Below are positions 1 through 7,450 of a stretch of DNA of 64,000 bases, in pieces. The DNA lies in assembly GCA_938075155.1 (NCBI GenBank), contig CALJGL010000001.1, positions 1 through 64,000 of the forward strand, written 5' to 3'. Under the pieces are notes generated by a model, which saw nothing but the letters and a program-made list of their open reading frames with translations, made no database searches and was not told the DNA's origin. Within the stretch, counting starts at the first letter, position 1. Every line of letters starts with the position of its first letter. This DNA is from UBA12191 sp009937185. GTDB lineage: Bacteria > Planctomycetota > UBA8108 > UBA1146. Both the position numbers and the translations under genes were made by a program.

Positions 1-1248
1 GTTGAACTCCCAGGAATCCTCATGAATGGTGAGGTCACAGTCGTAACAAACGGTAAGGGTGAAACCCTGAATGTAATCGTCGTCGTCTTTGTAGTAGAAG
101 CAAAGGTCGCCAGTCTGACCGAGGTAGGCGTAGTTGCCCTCTTCGGTGTCAAACTTAGTTTCCATCCACAGGATGGTGTCTTCTGCTGGAACAGCGATGG
201 GCTCACAAGTAAAGGTTCCGTCACTCTTCAGTGGAGAGACCGAAAGTCCGCCCACGACGATGACGTTGGACAGTGCTGGAGATCCCAATACACCATCAGC
301 GAGTGTCAAAGCACTCGATGCAGCAGGAGGAGCAGCTTCGCCCTCTGTGTAAATATTGGAGTCGTTACACGAGTATGTGTAACTCGCAAGATGAAGACCT
401 GTTCCCGTTGGGATTGTCTGTCCAGCAAATGGTGAGTTGAAGTCGAGAACGACTCCTAATGTTCCACCATCTGTGTAGATGTTTGTGATTTCAAACTCTG
501 CGTTAGCGGCAGTTGTATCTGTACCAAGAGAGATACTCTCAAGGGTGATACCGGCCGGGTCATGAGTAACCGCAGTTACAAATCCCTGAACGCCACCCAA
601 ACTGTTATCAAGCAGAATACGTGCATCTCCTGTTGTGCCGTTTCCATCGGCAGGCGCAGAACCACTCTCAACAATCATCGTTGCGGGTGGAGGCTCAAGC
701 AGAGAAAGAGTTCCGCCATTGAGACCCAATCCTTCACTAGCACCCACAGAAAGGCCACCCTGGACAATGATGTTGTCCAGCGGAGGAGAGTTCAGGGTTC
801 CATCACTGAACGAAAATGCAACATCGGTGTCTGCTGAGACCAGTGCTGTTGGTGTGATTTCAATGGTCGCGAGGGCGAGGCCTGCACCTGGAGCAATCGA
901 GTTGCCATCGAAAGGAGCAGCCGCATCGACAACACAGCCCACCGTAAATCCGTTTGCGAAGATCTCTGAAATAAAGAGCTCTGCATTTGCGCTGCTAGTT
1001 GCGGATCCTTGTGAGATGTCTGAGACAGCACACTGTGATCCGTCAAACTCAACAGCACTGACATATCCTTCAACAGGAGCCGAGGCATCGAGTGACAAAA
1101 TCATATTCGTCGATGCAGTTCCCTGAGTTGAAGCATTAGAAAGATTCATCGACTGAGCTCCGCCGGCGACAACTAATGTCGTACACAGCAGAGACAACGA
1201 TAGAACACATAAAGTGCGCGTCTTTGCACACATACTGGAGAGATTCAT
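1..1248 (-). CDS. Exported protein with two cohesin-like beta repeats, 3' end outside window
   Basis: An open frame of 416 codons runs from ATG 1248 to the window edge without a stop, so the C-terminus is missing. The start follows a strong ribosome site (GGGAGGAG). Residues 1-34 form a signal peptide: a basic start, a Leu-rich core, then VVAGGAQS. Two related units follow, at about 40-160 and 180-310. Both run VEGYVSAVEFD / VQGFVTAVTHD, then NAELFISEIFANG / NAEFEITNIYTDG, then VVDAAAPFDGNSIAPG / VLDFNSPFAGQTIPTG, and end in a DGxLxSPxLxNxIVxGGLSV motif. This alternation resembles cohesin and related carbohydrate-active beta-sandwich folds; the family call is inference. The region after residue 320 is Asp/Tyr rich and begins another extracellular domain. 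It probably acts at the cell surface or outside the cell. Confidence 0.8.
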   Translation of the reverse strand, partial: MNLSSMCAKTRTLCVLSLSLLCTTLVVAGGAQSMNLSNASTQGTASTNMILSLDASAPVEGYVSAVEFDGSQCAVSDISQGSATSSANAELFISEIFANGFTVGCVVDAAAPFDGNSIAPGAGLALATIEITPTALVSADTDVAFSFSDGTLNSPPLDNIIVQGGLSVGASEGLGLNGGTLSLLEPPPATMIVESGSAPADGNGTTGDARILLDNSLGGVQGFVTAVTHDPAGITLESISLGTDTTAANAEFEITNIYTDGGTLGVVLDFNSPFAGQTIPTGTGLHLASYTYSCNDSNIYTEGEAAPPAASSALTLADGVLGSPALSNVIVVGGLSVSPLKSDGTFTCEPIAVPAEDTILWMETKFDTEEGNYAYLGQTGDLCFYYKDDDDYIQGFTLTVCYDCDLTIHEDSWEFN

Positions 1249-1798
1249 AGTCTCCTCCCTCTGGAATAGATTCCTCATGGGGGTAACACCTCTTAATAAA
1301 ACGCCGCCTCAACAACCATACGTCTTGAGGATCGGACGACCATTCTCGATAAATAAAAGTCAGAAAACAGGATCTAGCGAACCTGAGATACATTCATTAC
1401 GGGTAATCAAACAACTCGCATGTCAACATGTCAAGTAGGTTCCGTCATGTTTGAAAATCTAACATACTTATTTACGAGACGTTAGACAGGTCAGTCACTA
1501 ATGGAACTTCCTAGATGTCAAGAAGTCACGATACAACGACCACATTGCCCACAATTCGAGAACCCAGAAAAATGAATATCCTCCAAATCGCCATTGTTAG
1601 TCCATATTAAACGCATAAAGGCTCCCAACCGTGCTATTCCTCATTTTCTCGTCGAATAAGACCGGGAATCGGAAACTGAAATTGTCGCTGAGCGGAAGAA
1701 ATGTAGAACTCTCAAGAGAATGCCGCCTGGGGGGGAAAACCCGATGGGAGACCTGATATTGCAGTCCAGTACTGAAGCGCTTCGCCTGAGAAGGGGCT
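1249..1798. other. Gene-free stretch between the exported protein and the 73-aa gene
   Basis: No convincing coding frame was found. Frames that remain open here are Arg/Ser/Pro-rich, lack ribosome sites and look like chance. It should contain the promoter of the leftward exported-protein gene. A tandem octamer, TTGACATG twice, lies on the minus strand at about 1419-1434 and includes two -35-like hexamers, but no clear -10 box follows at the right spacing. Confidence 0.5.
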
Positions 1799-1810
1799 TC
1801 AGCCCCCTCT
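1789..1810. repeat. GC hairpin at the 3' end of the 73-aa gene
   Basis: AGAAGGGGCT pairs with AGCCCCCTCT around a 2-base loop, with one A-C mismatch. The TGA stop of the 73-aa gene (1799-1801) falls in and beside the loop. No T-run follows on either strand, so it is not a classical terminator. A similar element sits downstream of fusA at 18655-18674. Confidence 0.55.
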
Positions 1811-2020
1811 GGACTGAAAAACCTCCACTAGAGCGGCGAGGTCGTGCTTTCCCAGACCCAACTGAAGGCCCTTCGCAAAGACCTCCTTCAACGTATCCTG
1901 CAGAAGAAGGTGGGTTCCCAGTGTTCTGGCAACGGAGTGCACAGTCTGATGCCCCTCCGCCCAAGTCTTGAACGTGCGAACTTGATTTTCAAGAGATTCG
2001 AGACCGGGGATCATCTGCAT
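1799..2020 (-). CDS. Small protein of unknown function, 73 aa
   Basis: The frame opens with ATG 2020, five bases after a clear AAGGAG ribosome site. This start is preferred over an upstream extension that has no such site. The product is soluble, with no signal or membrane segment. It looks like three amphipathic helices rich in Leu, Gln and His (for example GLESLENQVRTFKTWAEGHQ, then LKEVFAKGLQLGLGKHDLAA). No family is recognised. It lies just beyond the terminator of the ribosomal supercluster in the same orientation, with about 230 bases between it and rplQ, so it is probably transcribed separately. The ribosome site and protein-like composition argue that it is real. Confidence 0.55.
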   Translation of the reverse strand: MQMIPGLESLENQVRTFKTWAEGHQTVHSVARTLGTHLLLQDTLKEVFAKGLQLGLGKHDLAALVEVFQSRGG

Positions 2021-2165
2021 ATTGCTCTCCTTATAGAAATGGACCCGCCGAGATACGAGGACACTTCTCAGAATCCTACGCTCAGAAATCGATTCGTTAA
2101 TGAAACGCAAAGCCCCGGAGATTTACTGGGGTGCATTTGGATTCTTGCACGCTTAAGACAAAAAT

Positions 2166-2208
2166 GCTCCTGGGTATCGCAGCTGTGAATGCCGCGATAC
2201 CCAGGAGC
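2166..2208 (-). terminator. Terminator of the ribosomal/rpoA supercluster
   Basis: A perfect 15-bp inverted repeat (GCTCCTGGGTATCGC at 2166-2180, its complement at 2194-2208) has a 13-base loop and is followed on the minus strand by ATTTTTG. It lies 46 bases past the rplQ stop. This is the expected end of the rpsM-K-D-rpoA-rplQ transcript. Confidence 0.9.
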
Positions 2209-2253
2209 AAATTTGATCAGCAATCTTTTGCTACGCCCATAAAAAGCGAAAGA

Positions 2254-2847
2254 TTAGGACTTAGGCGTTTCTTCTTCATTCGCAGGGTCTTCGGAGGAAC
2301 TTTCTTCTTCCGTATCCCCCTCAGAATCAGGCGCGTCCTCGACTTCGGCCGAAGCCACCGGATCAGCGGACTGATCCTCCGAAGAAACCACTTCCTGAGA
2401 AGTTTCGGCCTCTCCCGCATCTACGACTTCGCCAGCTGAAGCTTTAGCCCTGCGGTCGCCCTCCGGGAACTCGTCATCTTCGCGGACGAATCCAAAGTAG
2501 GCTCTTACAGTTGCGTCACCTAGGCGAGGCTTGACCAACCGAAGAATTCTCGTATAACCGCCGGGTCTCTGCTGATAGTAGGGACCAATCTCGTCGAACA
2601 GAACCTGAACAACATCTCTGTCACCGATCACAGCCATGGCACGACGGATGTTGTGAACAGTCTTCTCACGAGCCAGAGAGATCATCTTCTCCATCTGGGG
2701 CTGAATGTATTTGGCTTTGGTCTTCGTGGTGACGATGTGACCCTTGCCTTGCCATTCAATAATCATGGCTCGCATTAAATTCCGACTCAGTGCCTTTCTA
2801 TGGCTACTGTTTCGGTTCAGCTTTTTTCCTGCAACTCTATGACGCAT
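2254..2847 (-). CDS. rplQ: 50S ribosomal protein L17 with acidic C-terminal tail
   Basis: bL17 lines the polypeptide exit face of the large subunit. Residues 1 to about 122 are standard L17, starting MRHRVAGKKLNR and including RNLMRAMI and GGYTRILRLVKPRLGD. At 197 aa it is far longer than the usual 115-130. The extra 75 residues form a Glu/Asp/Ser/Ala-rich tail ending in ETPKS, predicted to be disordered. It lies 18 bases after rpoA, the usual alpha-operon order, and is followed by a strong terminator. The tail is in frame and uses ordinary codons, so it is part of the gene rather than an error. Confidence 0.96.
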   Translation of the reverse strand: MRHRVAGKKLNRNSSHRKALSRNLMRAMIIEWQGKGHIVTTKTKAKYIQPQMEKMISLAREKTVHNIRRAMAVIGDRDVVQVLFDEIGPYYQQRPGGYTRILRLVKPRLGDATVRAYFGFVREDDEFPEGDRRAKASAGEVVDAGEAETSQEVVSSEDQSADPVASAEVEDAPDSEGDTEEESSSEDPANEEETPKS

Positions 2848-2865
2848 TACTCAACTCCCTGGGAC

Positions 2866-3855
2866 TTACCCGTGGACTTGTCCCAGTTCAAGGTTCATAT
2901 CCACAAGCTTCAATTTCAGTTCGTCCAATGACGTCTGGCCGAAGTTACGGATTCTAAGAAGATCATCCTCACGCATTCTCAACAATTCGCGAAGCGTGGA
3001 AATGCTCATGGATTCAAGACAGTTCGAAGCTCTCACCGAGAGTTCCAATTGAGAGATCGGCATATCCAAAATGGCACGCATCTCTTCATCTTCATCATCG
3101 GGAAGAGAGATCTCTGGCAATCGTGGCTGAAGAACCTCAGACCCCAGTTCGAAGTACTTCACAACGGGTGTGAGGTGCTTGCGAAGAATCTTTCCGGCTT
3201 CCACCAGAACGCTTTCTGGGTCGATAGTACCGTTGGTCCAAACCTCAAGGATCAGTTTATCGTAGTTGGTCAACTGACCGACTCGAGTGGCTTCCACATG
3301 GTAGCGAACCCGCGTCACAGGAGAGAACGTAGAGTCCAGCCAAATGTGGCCAATCTCTGAATGCCCCTCTGCATTTTCGGAAGCTGTCACATAACCCCGG
3401 CCAATGCGAGCTTTAAGGACTGCTTGAAAATTAACGTCTGCAGTCAGAGTAGCAATGACGAGATCCGGATTGTGGATCACAACGTCATCACCGTGCTCAA
3501 TATCTCCCGCCGTGATCGGACCTTTGCCCGATTTGCGGATCGTCATCTCGGCTTCCTGAACTCCTCTGAGCTCTACGAGAACCTGCTTGAGATTCAGAAT
3601 GACATGAGCGATGTCCTCAAGGACACCTTCCTTCGTCGAAAACTCGTGGTCGACACCATCGATTCTCGCCTCTACCAAAGCTGCGCCCTCAATAGAGGAA
3701 AGCAAAACTCTGCGAAGACTATTACCAATAGTGTGTCCATAACCCTTCTCAAAGGGTTCTATGACAAAGTTCCCGTACTGAGAATTCTTCGTGTCAAGAT
3801 CACACTCGACTCGGTTTGGCAGTTCAAATTCACGCCAGCGTACACGCATAGACAT
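2866..3855 (-). CDS. rpoA: RNA polymerase subunit alpha
   Basis: Alpha dimerises to nucleate RNA polymerase assembly and touches UP elements and activators through its C-terminal domain. The N-terminal domain carries the conserved EPFEKGYGHTIGNSLRRVLL segment. An acidic linker (PDDEDEEMRA) leads to the C-terminal helix-hairpin domain, with ISQLELSVRASNCL and IRNFGQTSLDELK. Start ATG 3855 is chosen because AGGGAG lies 8 bases upstream; the frame is open 12 codons further. The resulting 329 aa matches the family. It sits between rpsD and rplQ, as in most alpha operons. Confidence 0.97.
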   Translation of the reverse strand: MSMRVRWREFELPNRVECDLDTKNSQYGNFVIEPFEKGYGHTIGNSLRRVLLSSIEGAALVEARIDGVDHEFSTKEGVLEDIAHVILNLKQVLVELRGVQEAEMTIRKSGKGPITAGDIEHGDDVVIHNPDLVIATLTADVNFQAVLKARIGRGYVTASENAEGHSEIGHIWLDSTFSPVTRVRYHVEATRVGQLTNYDKLILEVWTNGTIDPESVLVEAGKILRKHLTPVVKYFELGSEVLQPRLPEISLPDDEDEEMRAILDMPISQLELSVRASNCLESMSISTLRELLRMREDDLLRIRNFGQTSLDELKLKLVDMNLELGQVHG

Positions 3856-3938
3856 CGGCTGGGCTCCCTTCTCGCACGGCTTCTCGAACACGAGGGCTCG
3901 ATACCGGCAAGTGATTCAAATTCAGGTGGTTCAGTTCC

Positions 3939-4565
3939 CTAACGAGAACTGAATTCGACAATGTACGCCTCATTGATGGGAATAGAGACGTCCTCGCGTG
4001 CGGGGAGACGATTGACCGTTCCCCTGAGTTCTTTGGCTTCCAGCGTCAGCCATTCAGGAGCACTTCTGCCCTGCATCGCTTCCAGCCTCTCCCTTGCCAT
4101 TGACTCACTCTTTTTCCGCGTCTTGGGCGCAATGACATCTCCGACCTTGATCAGGTGAGAAGACGCATCAATTTTCTTTCCGTTGACCGTTACGTGGCCA
4201 TGAGCCACAAACTGTCTCGCCTGGGAGCGACTATCCGCAAATCCCAGTTGGTATACAGCGTTGTCCAGCCTTCTCTCCAAAAGGATCAAAAGGTTGGCAC
4301 CCGTGTTTCCGCGAAGGCGATCTGCCTCAGCGAAGTACTTTCGGAACTGGCGTTCCAAAACACCGTATATTCTTTTGGCCTTCTGCTTCTCGCGTAGACG
4401 AACTCCGTATTCGGAAGGACGACCGCGACGAAACCCGTGCATTCCCGGAGGATATGCGCGTTTCGCGACTGCACACTTTGCGGTGTGACAACGCTGGCCT
4501 TTGAGGTAGAGACGGTCGCCGTCGCGACGGCAAAGACGACACTTGGGTCCGAGGGTACGTGCCAT
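3939..4565 (-). CDS. rpsD: 30S ribosomal protein S4, zinc-binding form
   Basis: uS4 is a primary 16S-binding protein that starts assembly of the 30S body and helps guard decoding accuracy. The N-terminus has the four-cysteine zinc knuckle (C9, C12, C26, C31; GPKCRLCRRDG and QRCHTAKCA). An S4 RNA-binding fold follows (LERRLDNAVYQLGFADSRSQ, QFVAHGHVTVNG). At 208 aa it has normal length. ATG 4565 is the start: GGAG lies 7 bases upstream and overlaps the rpsK stop region. The longer open frame upstream is rpsK in another frame. Confidence 0.97.
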   Translation of the reverse strand: MARTLGPKCRLCRRDGDRLYLKGQRCHTAKCAVAKRAYPPGMHGFRRGRPSEYGVRLREKQKAKRIYGVLERQFRKYFAEADRLRGNTGANLLILLERRLDNAVYQLGFADSRSQARQFVAHGHVTVNGKKIDASSHLIKVGDVIAPKTRKKSESMARERLEAMQGRSAPEWLTLEAKELRGTVNRLPAREDVSIPINEAYIVEFSSR

Positions 4566-4576
4566 GAGACTTCTCC

Positions 4577-4957
4577 TCAGACTCTCCGGCGCTTGCGCGG
4601 CCGGCATCCGTTATGCGGAAGGGGGGTGACATCTTCGATTGCGATGATTTCCAGTCCACTTGACTGGATCGCCCGAATTGCAGATTCGCGACCGGGACCT
4701 GGCCCTTTGACCTTAAGGTCGACCTGAGTCATGCCCAATTTCTTGGCCATTCCGGCACAGTTCTCCGCAGCTCTCTGAGCGGCGAAAGGTGTCGACTTGC
4801 GACTACCCTTGTAGCCGACGCTACCACCACTTTGACTCATGAGGGAGTTCCCCTCAGGGTCGCTGATAGAAATGATTGTATTATTGAAGGTCGATTTAAT
4901 GTGAACGATTCCTCTGGAAACGTTTCTTTTAACCTTCTTCTTCGTTGCTTTCGCCAA
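4577..4957 (-). CDS. rpsK: 30S ribosomal protein S11
   Basis: uS11 sits on the platform of the small subunit near the mRNA exit. The protein opens with the usual Lys-rich stretch and has VHIKSTFNNTIISISDPEGN, FAAQRAAE and KGPGPGRESAIRAI. It ends with the conserved TPLPHNGCRPRKRRRV. The length of 126 aa is normal. It lies 24 bases after rpsM and 11 bases before rpsD, so it is co-transcribed in the alpha operon. Confidence 0.98.
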   Translation of the reverse strand: MAKATKKKVKRNVSRGIVHIKSTFNNTIISISDPEGNSLMSQSGGSVGYKGSRKSTPFAAQRAAENCAGMAKKLGMTQVDLKVKGPGPGRESAIRAIQSSGLEIIAIEDVTPLPHNGCRPRKRRRV

Positions 4958-4981
4958 CGCAAAGTCTCCGATCCTGATGGA

Positions 4982-5350
4982 TTACTTTTTCTTTTTGGCC
5001 ATGGTCCGAGCAGGTCCCTTGCGAGTCCTAGCATTGTTCCGTGTATTTTGACCACGTACAGGTAAACCACGGCGATGACGCATCCCGCGGTAAGAGGCGA
5101 TATCTTTCAGCCTTGTAATGTTTTGTTGGACCTGACGACGCAGTTCCCCTTCGACAACGAAGGTGTTCTGAATCACTGTTCCAATTCTGCTGACTTCGTC
5201 TTCGCTCAGGTCTCTTGCCTTGATCTCAGGCTGAACACCTGAGGCCTTGCAAATCTCCTGTGCAACGTGCGGACCGATGCCAAAAATGTAAGTCAGTGCC
5301 ACATCGACACGCTTGTTTGCTGGTAGGTCCACACCCTGAATTCTTGGCAT
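4982..5350 (-). CDS. rpsM: 30S ribosomal protein S13
   Basis: uS13 forms part of the head of the small subunit and the B1 bridges to L5 and the P-site tRNA. The sequence starts MPRIQGVDLPANKRVDVAL and has TYIFGIG. It carries the RGMRHRRGLPVRGQNTRNNA block and the basic tail GPARTMAKKKK that reaches tRNA. The length of 122 aa is typical. It follows rpmJ by 58 bases and precedes rpsK by 24. Confidence 0.98.
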   Translation of the reverse strand: MPRIQGVDLPANKRVDVALTYIFGIGPHVAQEICKASGVQPEIKARDLSEDEVSRIGTVIQNTFVVEGELRRQVQQNITRLKDIASYRGMRHRRGLPVRGQNTRNNARTRKGPARTMAKKKK

Positions 5351-5408
5351 CGCCTAGAACCTGTTCCTAACTATCTACAGTTCGTCACTCGACGAACTGC
5401 GGAATGAA

Positions 5409-5525
5409 TCACTTACCTTGACGTTGCTTGTGACGAGGGTTGGTGCAGATGATACGAAGAACTCCGCGACGGCGGATGAGTTTACAGTTCTCACATATCC
5501 TACGAACGGATGCACGGACTTTCAT
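5409..5525 (-). CDS. rpmJ: 50S ribosomal protein L36, zinc-binding form
   Basis: bL36 is the smallest ribosomal protein and binds near the L7/L12 stalk base. The 38-aa product starts MKVRASVRRICENC and keeps the zinc ligands C11, C14, C27 and H32. ATG 5525 is the start; AAGGGA lies about 5 bases upstream and the homologous N-terminus begins there, although the frame is open 24 codons further. infA, which often precedes it, is not found. It begins the rpmJ-rpsM-rpsK-rpsD-rpoA-rplQ run. Confidence 0.96.
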   Translation of the reverse strand: MKVRASVRRICENCKLIRRRGVLRIICTNPRHKQRQGK

Positions 5526-5988
5526 TTTGTCCCTTACTCCAAACGACCCAACGGTCTCTTGATCCAGACGCACAATGACGACTGAAGATCCGGTCACGGT
5601 TACAACAGCTCACAACCGAAGAACTTTTCAACGACCTTGGCGACCATTCGCCGTAAGAGTTGTTGAAACTTTCATTCAGTTCCAGTTCCCATGAAGGCAC
5701 ACGCCTTCGCGCATCAAGTCTCGCACGTCGAAAAAATCCACGGGCAACATGACTCACACCACCCGCAGGATTCCTGCGGGTGCGCGCTTCTCACCCAGAT
5801 CAACCCTTGTCATTGCTCAGAAAAAGAGCAGTAATCGAGGGAAATCCGAGGGGCGATTTGCACTCCGGATGACACGATGGGAAGCGAGGAATATACAGAG
5901 TATGAGCCGTCATCGTCAAGCCGCATCACCTGAATTCCACGATATTTCCTACAATTAAAGGAAATTGACCAACATATGGGAATATTCC
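5526..5988. other. map-rpmJ spacer, no gene seen
   Basis: This 463-base gap is the largest inside the spc/alpha segment and is where infA is commonly found. No IF-1-like frame is visible on either strand. It probably carries a promoter and leader for the rpmJ-rpsM-rpoA transcript. On the minus strand, just after map, there is a GGGAATATTCCC palindrome and an ATTTCCT/AGGAAAT stem that could end the map transcript. No strong T-run terminator was found. Confidence 0.5.
5760..5782 (-). promoter_or_regulatory. Hairpin in the rpmJ-alpha leader
   Basis: CACCCGCAGG and CCTGCGGGTG form a perfect 10-bp stem with a 3-base loop, about 235 bases upstream of rpmJ. No T-run follows directly on the minus strand, so a leader structure or processing site is likelier than a terminator. 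The function is not shown by the sequence. Confidence 0.5.
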
Positions 5989-6813
5989 CTATTGACCGAC
6001 GGCATCTTTAAGAGGCGGCCAGGACTCCCCCGGCCCGAGGGTCAATACCCGTGGACCGTCCCCTGTGATCGCCACAGTATGCTCACAATGGGCCGAGACT
6101 CGACGATCCCGAGTCACCACTGTCCAACCGTCCTTGAGCGTCTTCACGCCCCCTGTGCCTCCATTGACCATAGGCTCAATCGCAAGGACGAGCCCCTCTC
6201 GAAGTTCAAAATCACGTTTTTTGAGATCCACAGAGACGAAATTGGGGACTTGGGGCTCCTCATGCATGGTCCGGCCGATGCCATGCCCGACAAATTCCTT
6301 CACGAGTCCCAATTCTGAGGCCTGAATTACCGCTTCAATGCCGGATATCAGACCACATAGCGTATTTCCGGGATAAGCACCTTCGATGCCTTTTGCCAAG
6401 GCTGCCCGGCATACATCTAAAACGTTTTGGGTCTCCGAACTGGGCGAACCGACCAGAAAAGATCGAGCCGAATCTCCACAAAAACCCTGGGCTTCAATTC
6501 CAATATCGATGGAAACGAGATCTCCATCCAGAAGGATCCGTTCCCCAGGAATTCCATGAACCACTTCCTCATTGACGGAGATGCAACTGTGAGCGGGAAA
6601 TCCGTGGTATCCGAGGAAAAGAGCTTTGCCCCCCAGATCCACGATACTGTCTCGGACGGCATCATCGATATCTTGGGTGCGAGTTCCCGGCTGAATCATG
6701 GGAGCGATACGCTGAAATGTTCGGGCGACCATCTCCCCCGCCGAAGCCATTAAATCAATTTCACGAGAGGATTTGTAATGAATCAAATCTTTATCCGGTC
6801 TGATCCAGGGCAT
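5989..6813 (-). CDS. map: Type I methionine aminopeptidase
   Basis: It removes the initiator Met from nascent proteins using a dinuclear metal site. The core motifs are FPAHSCISVNEEVVHGIP, the metal ligands in GDLVSIDIG and FCGDSARSF, then EFVGHGIGRTMHEEP and the late Glu ligands in LAIEPM and HCEHTVAI. The N-terminal IHYKSSREIDLM is typical of type I. ATG 6813 gives 274 aa and overlaps the adk stop by 23 bases; a TTG at 6834 is the alternative, and neither has a clear ribosome site. The secY-adk-map order is standard for spc operons. Confidence 0.95.
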   Translation of the reverse strand: MPWIRPDKDLIHYKSSREIDLMASAGEMVARTFQRIAPMIQPGTRTQDIDDAVRDSIVDLGGKALFLGYHGFPAHSCISVNEEVVHGIPGERILLDGDLVSIDIGIEAQGFCGDSARSFLVGSPSSETQNVLDVCRAALAKGIEGAYPGNTLCGLISGIEAVIQASELGLVKEFVGHGIGRTMHEEPQVPNFVSVDLKKRDFELREGLVLAIEPMVNGGTGGVKTLKDGWTVVTRDRRVSAHCEHTVAITGDGPRVLTLGPGESWPPLKDAVGQ

Positions 6814-7447
6814 CCCTGAGAGCGGAGCCAACAATCTCTATCGGAGCAGATCCGTCGAGGACAATCAAATGTCCCTTTTCACGATAGTGCTCCACGAGAG
6901 GTCCCGTTTCGCGCTGATAAACTTTGAGACGATTCAGAATCGCATCTTCCTGATCATCGCTTCTCTGGTAGATATCACAGCTTCCACCAGCCTTGCATGA
7001 ATTGTTTTCAGCGACGGGTGCAAACTCGACGTGGAACGTATCTCCACATGCACGGCAGGTTCTCCTGCCACTCAGTCTGCGTACCAATTCAGATTCCGCA
7101 CACTCAAAATAAATCACGTGATCTAAAGACTGATCCATCTGGGAAAGGATGCCACTCAGTGCGGAAGCCTGATCGAGATTACGAGGATAGCCATCGAGGA
7201 GCCAACCCTGAGCTGCGTCGTCTTCAGAAAGTCGATCCTTGACGAGACGCAGTACGACTTCGTCGGGAACAAGTTCTCCCGCGTCCATGAATTTCTTGGC
7301 TTCGAGGCCGGTGGGAGTTCCTCGCGAAAGAGCATCTCGCAAAATTGCGCCAGTGGAGATATGAGGAATCCCCTCGTCTTGCGCAAGACCCACAGCCTGA
7401 GTCCCCTTACCTACACCCGGAGGACCCAGAAACACAAGTCGACTCAT
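6791..7447 (-). CDS. adk: Adenylate kinase
   Basis: It interconverts ATP, AMP and ADP to balance adenylate charge in the cytosol. The P-loop is GPPGVGKGT at residues 8-16. The AMP site includes ISTGAILRDA and DGYPRN. The LID domain holds a probable zinc site (CRACGDTFH, then two further Cys in CKAGGSC). The length of 218 aa is that of the long LID form. It lies 3 bases after secY and overlaps map, so the three are surely co-transcribed. Confidence 0.97.
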   Translation of the reverse strand: MSRLVFLGPPGVGKGTQAVGLAQDEGIPHISTGAILRDALSRGTPTGLEAKKFMDAGELVPDEVVLRLVKDRLSEDDAAQGWLLDGYPRNLDQASALSGILSQMDQSLDHVIYFECAESELVRRLSGRRTCRACGDTFHVEFAPVAENNSCKAGGSCDIYQRSDDQEDAILNRLKVYQRETGPLVEHYREKGHLIVLDGSAPIEIVGSALRDALDQTG

Positions 7448-7450
7448 GGT

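Noticed and set aside
1641..1971. Overlapping frames on both strands near 1.7-1.9 kb
   Set aside because: Arg/Pro/Gly-rich random-looking translations without ribosome sites; only the 73-aa frame at 1799-2020 has support.
5500..5757. Minus-strand frame in the map-rpmJ gap
   Set aside because: It was considered as infA, but the translation is Arg/Ser-rich with no IF-1 S1-fold motif.
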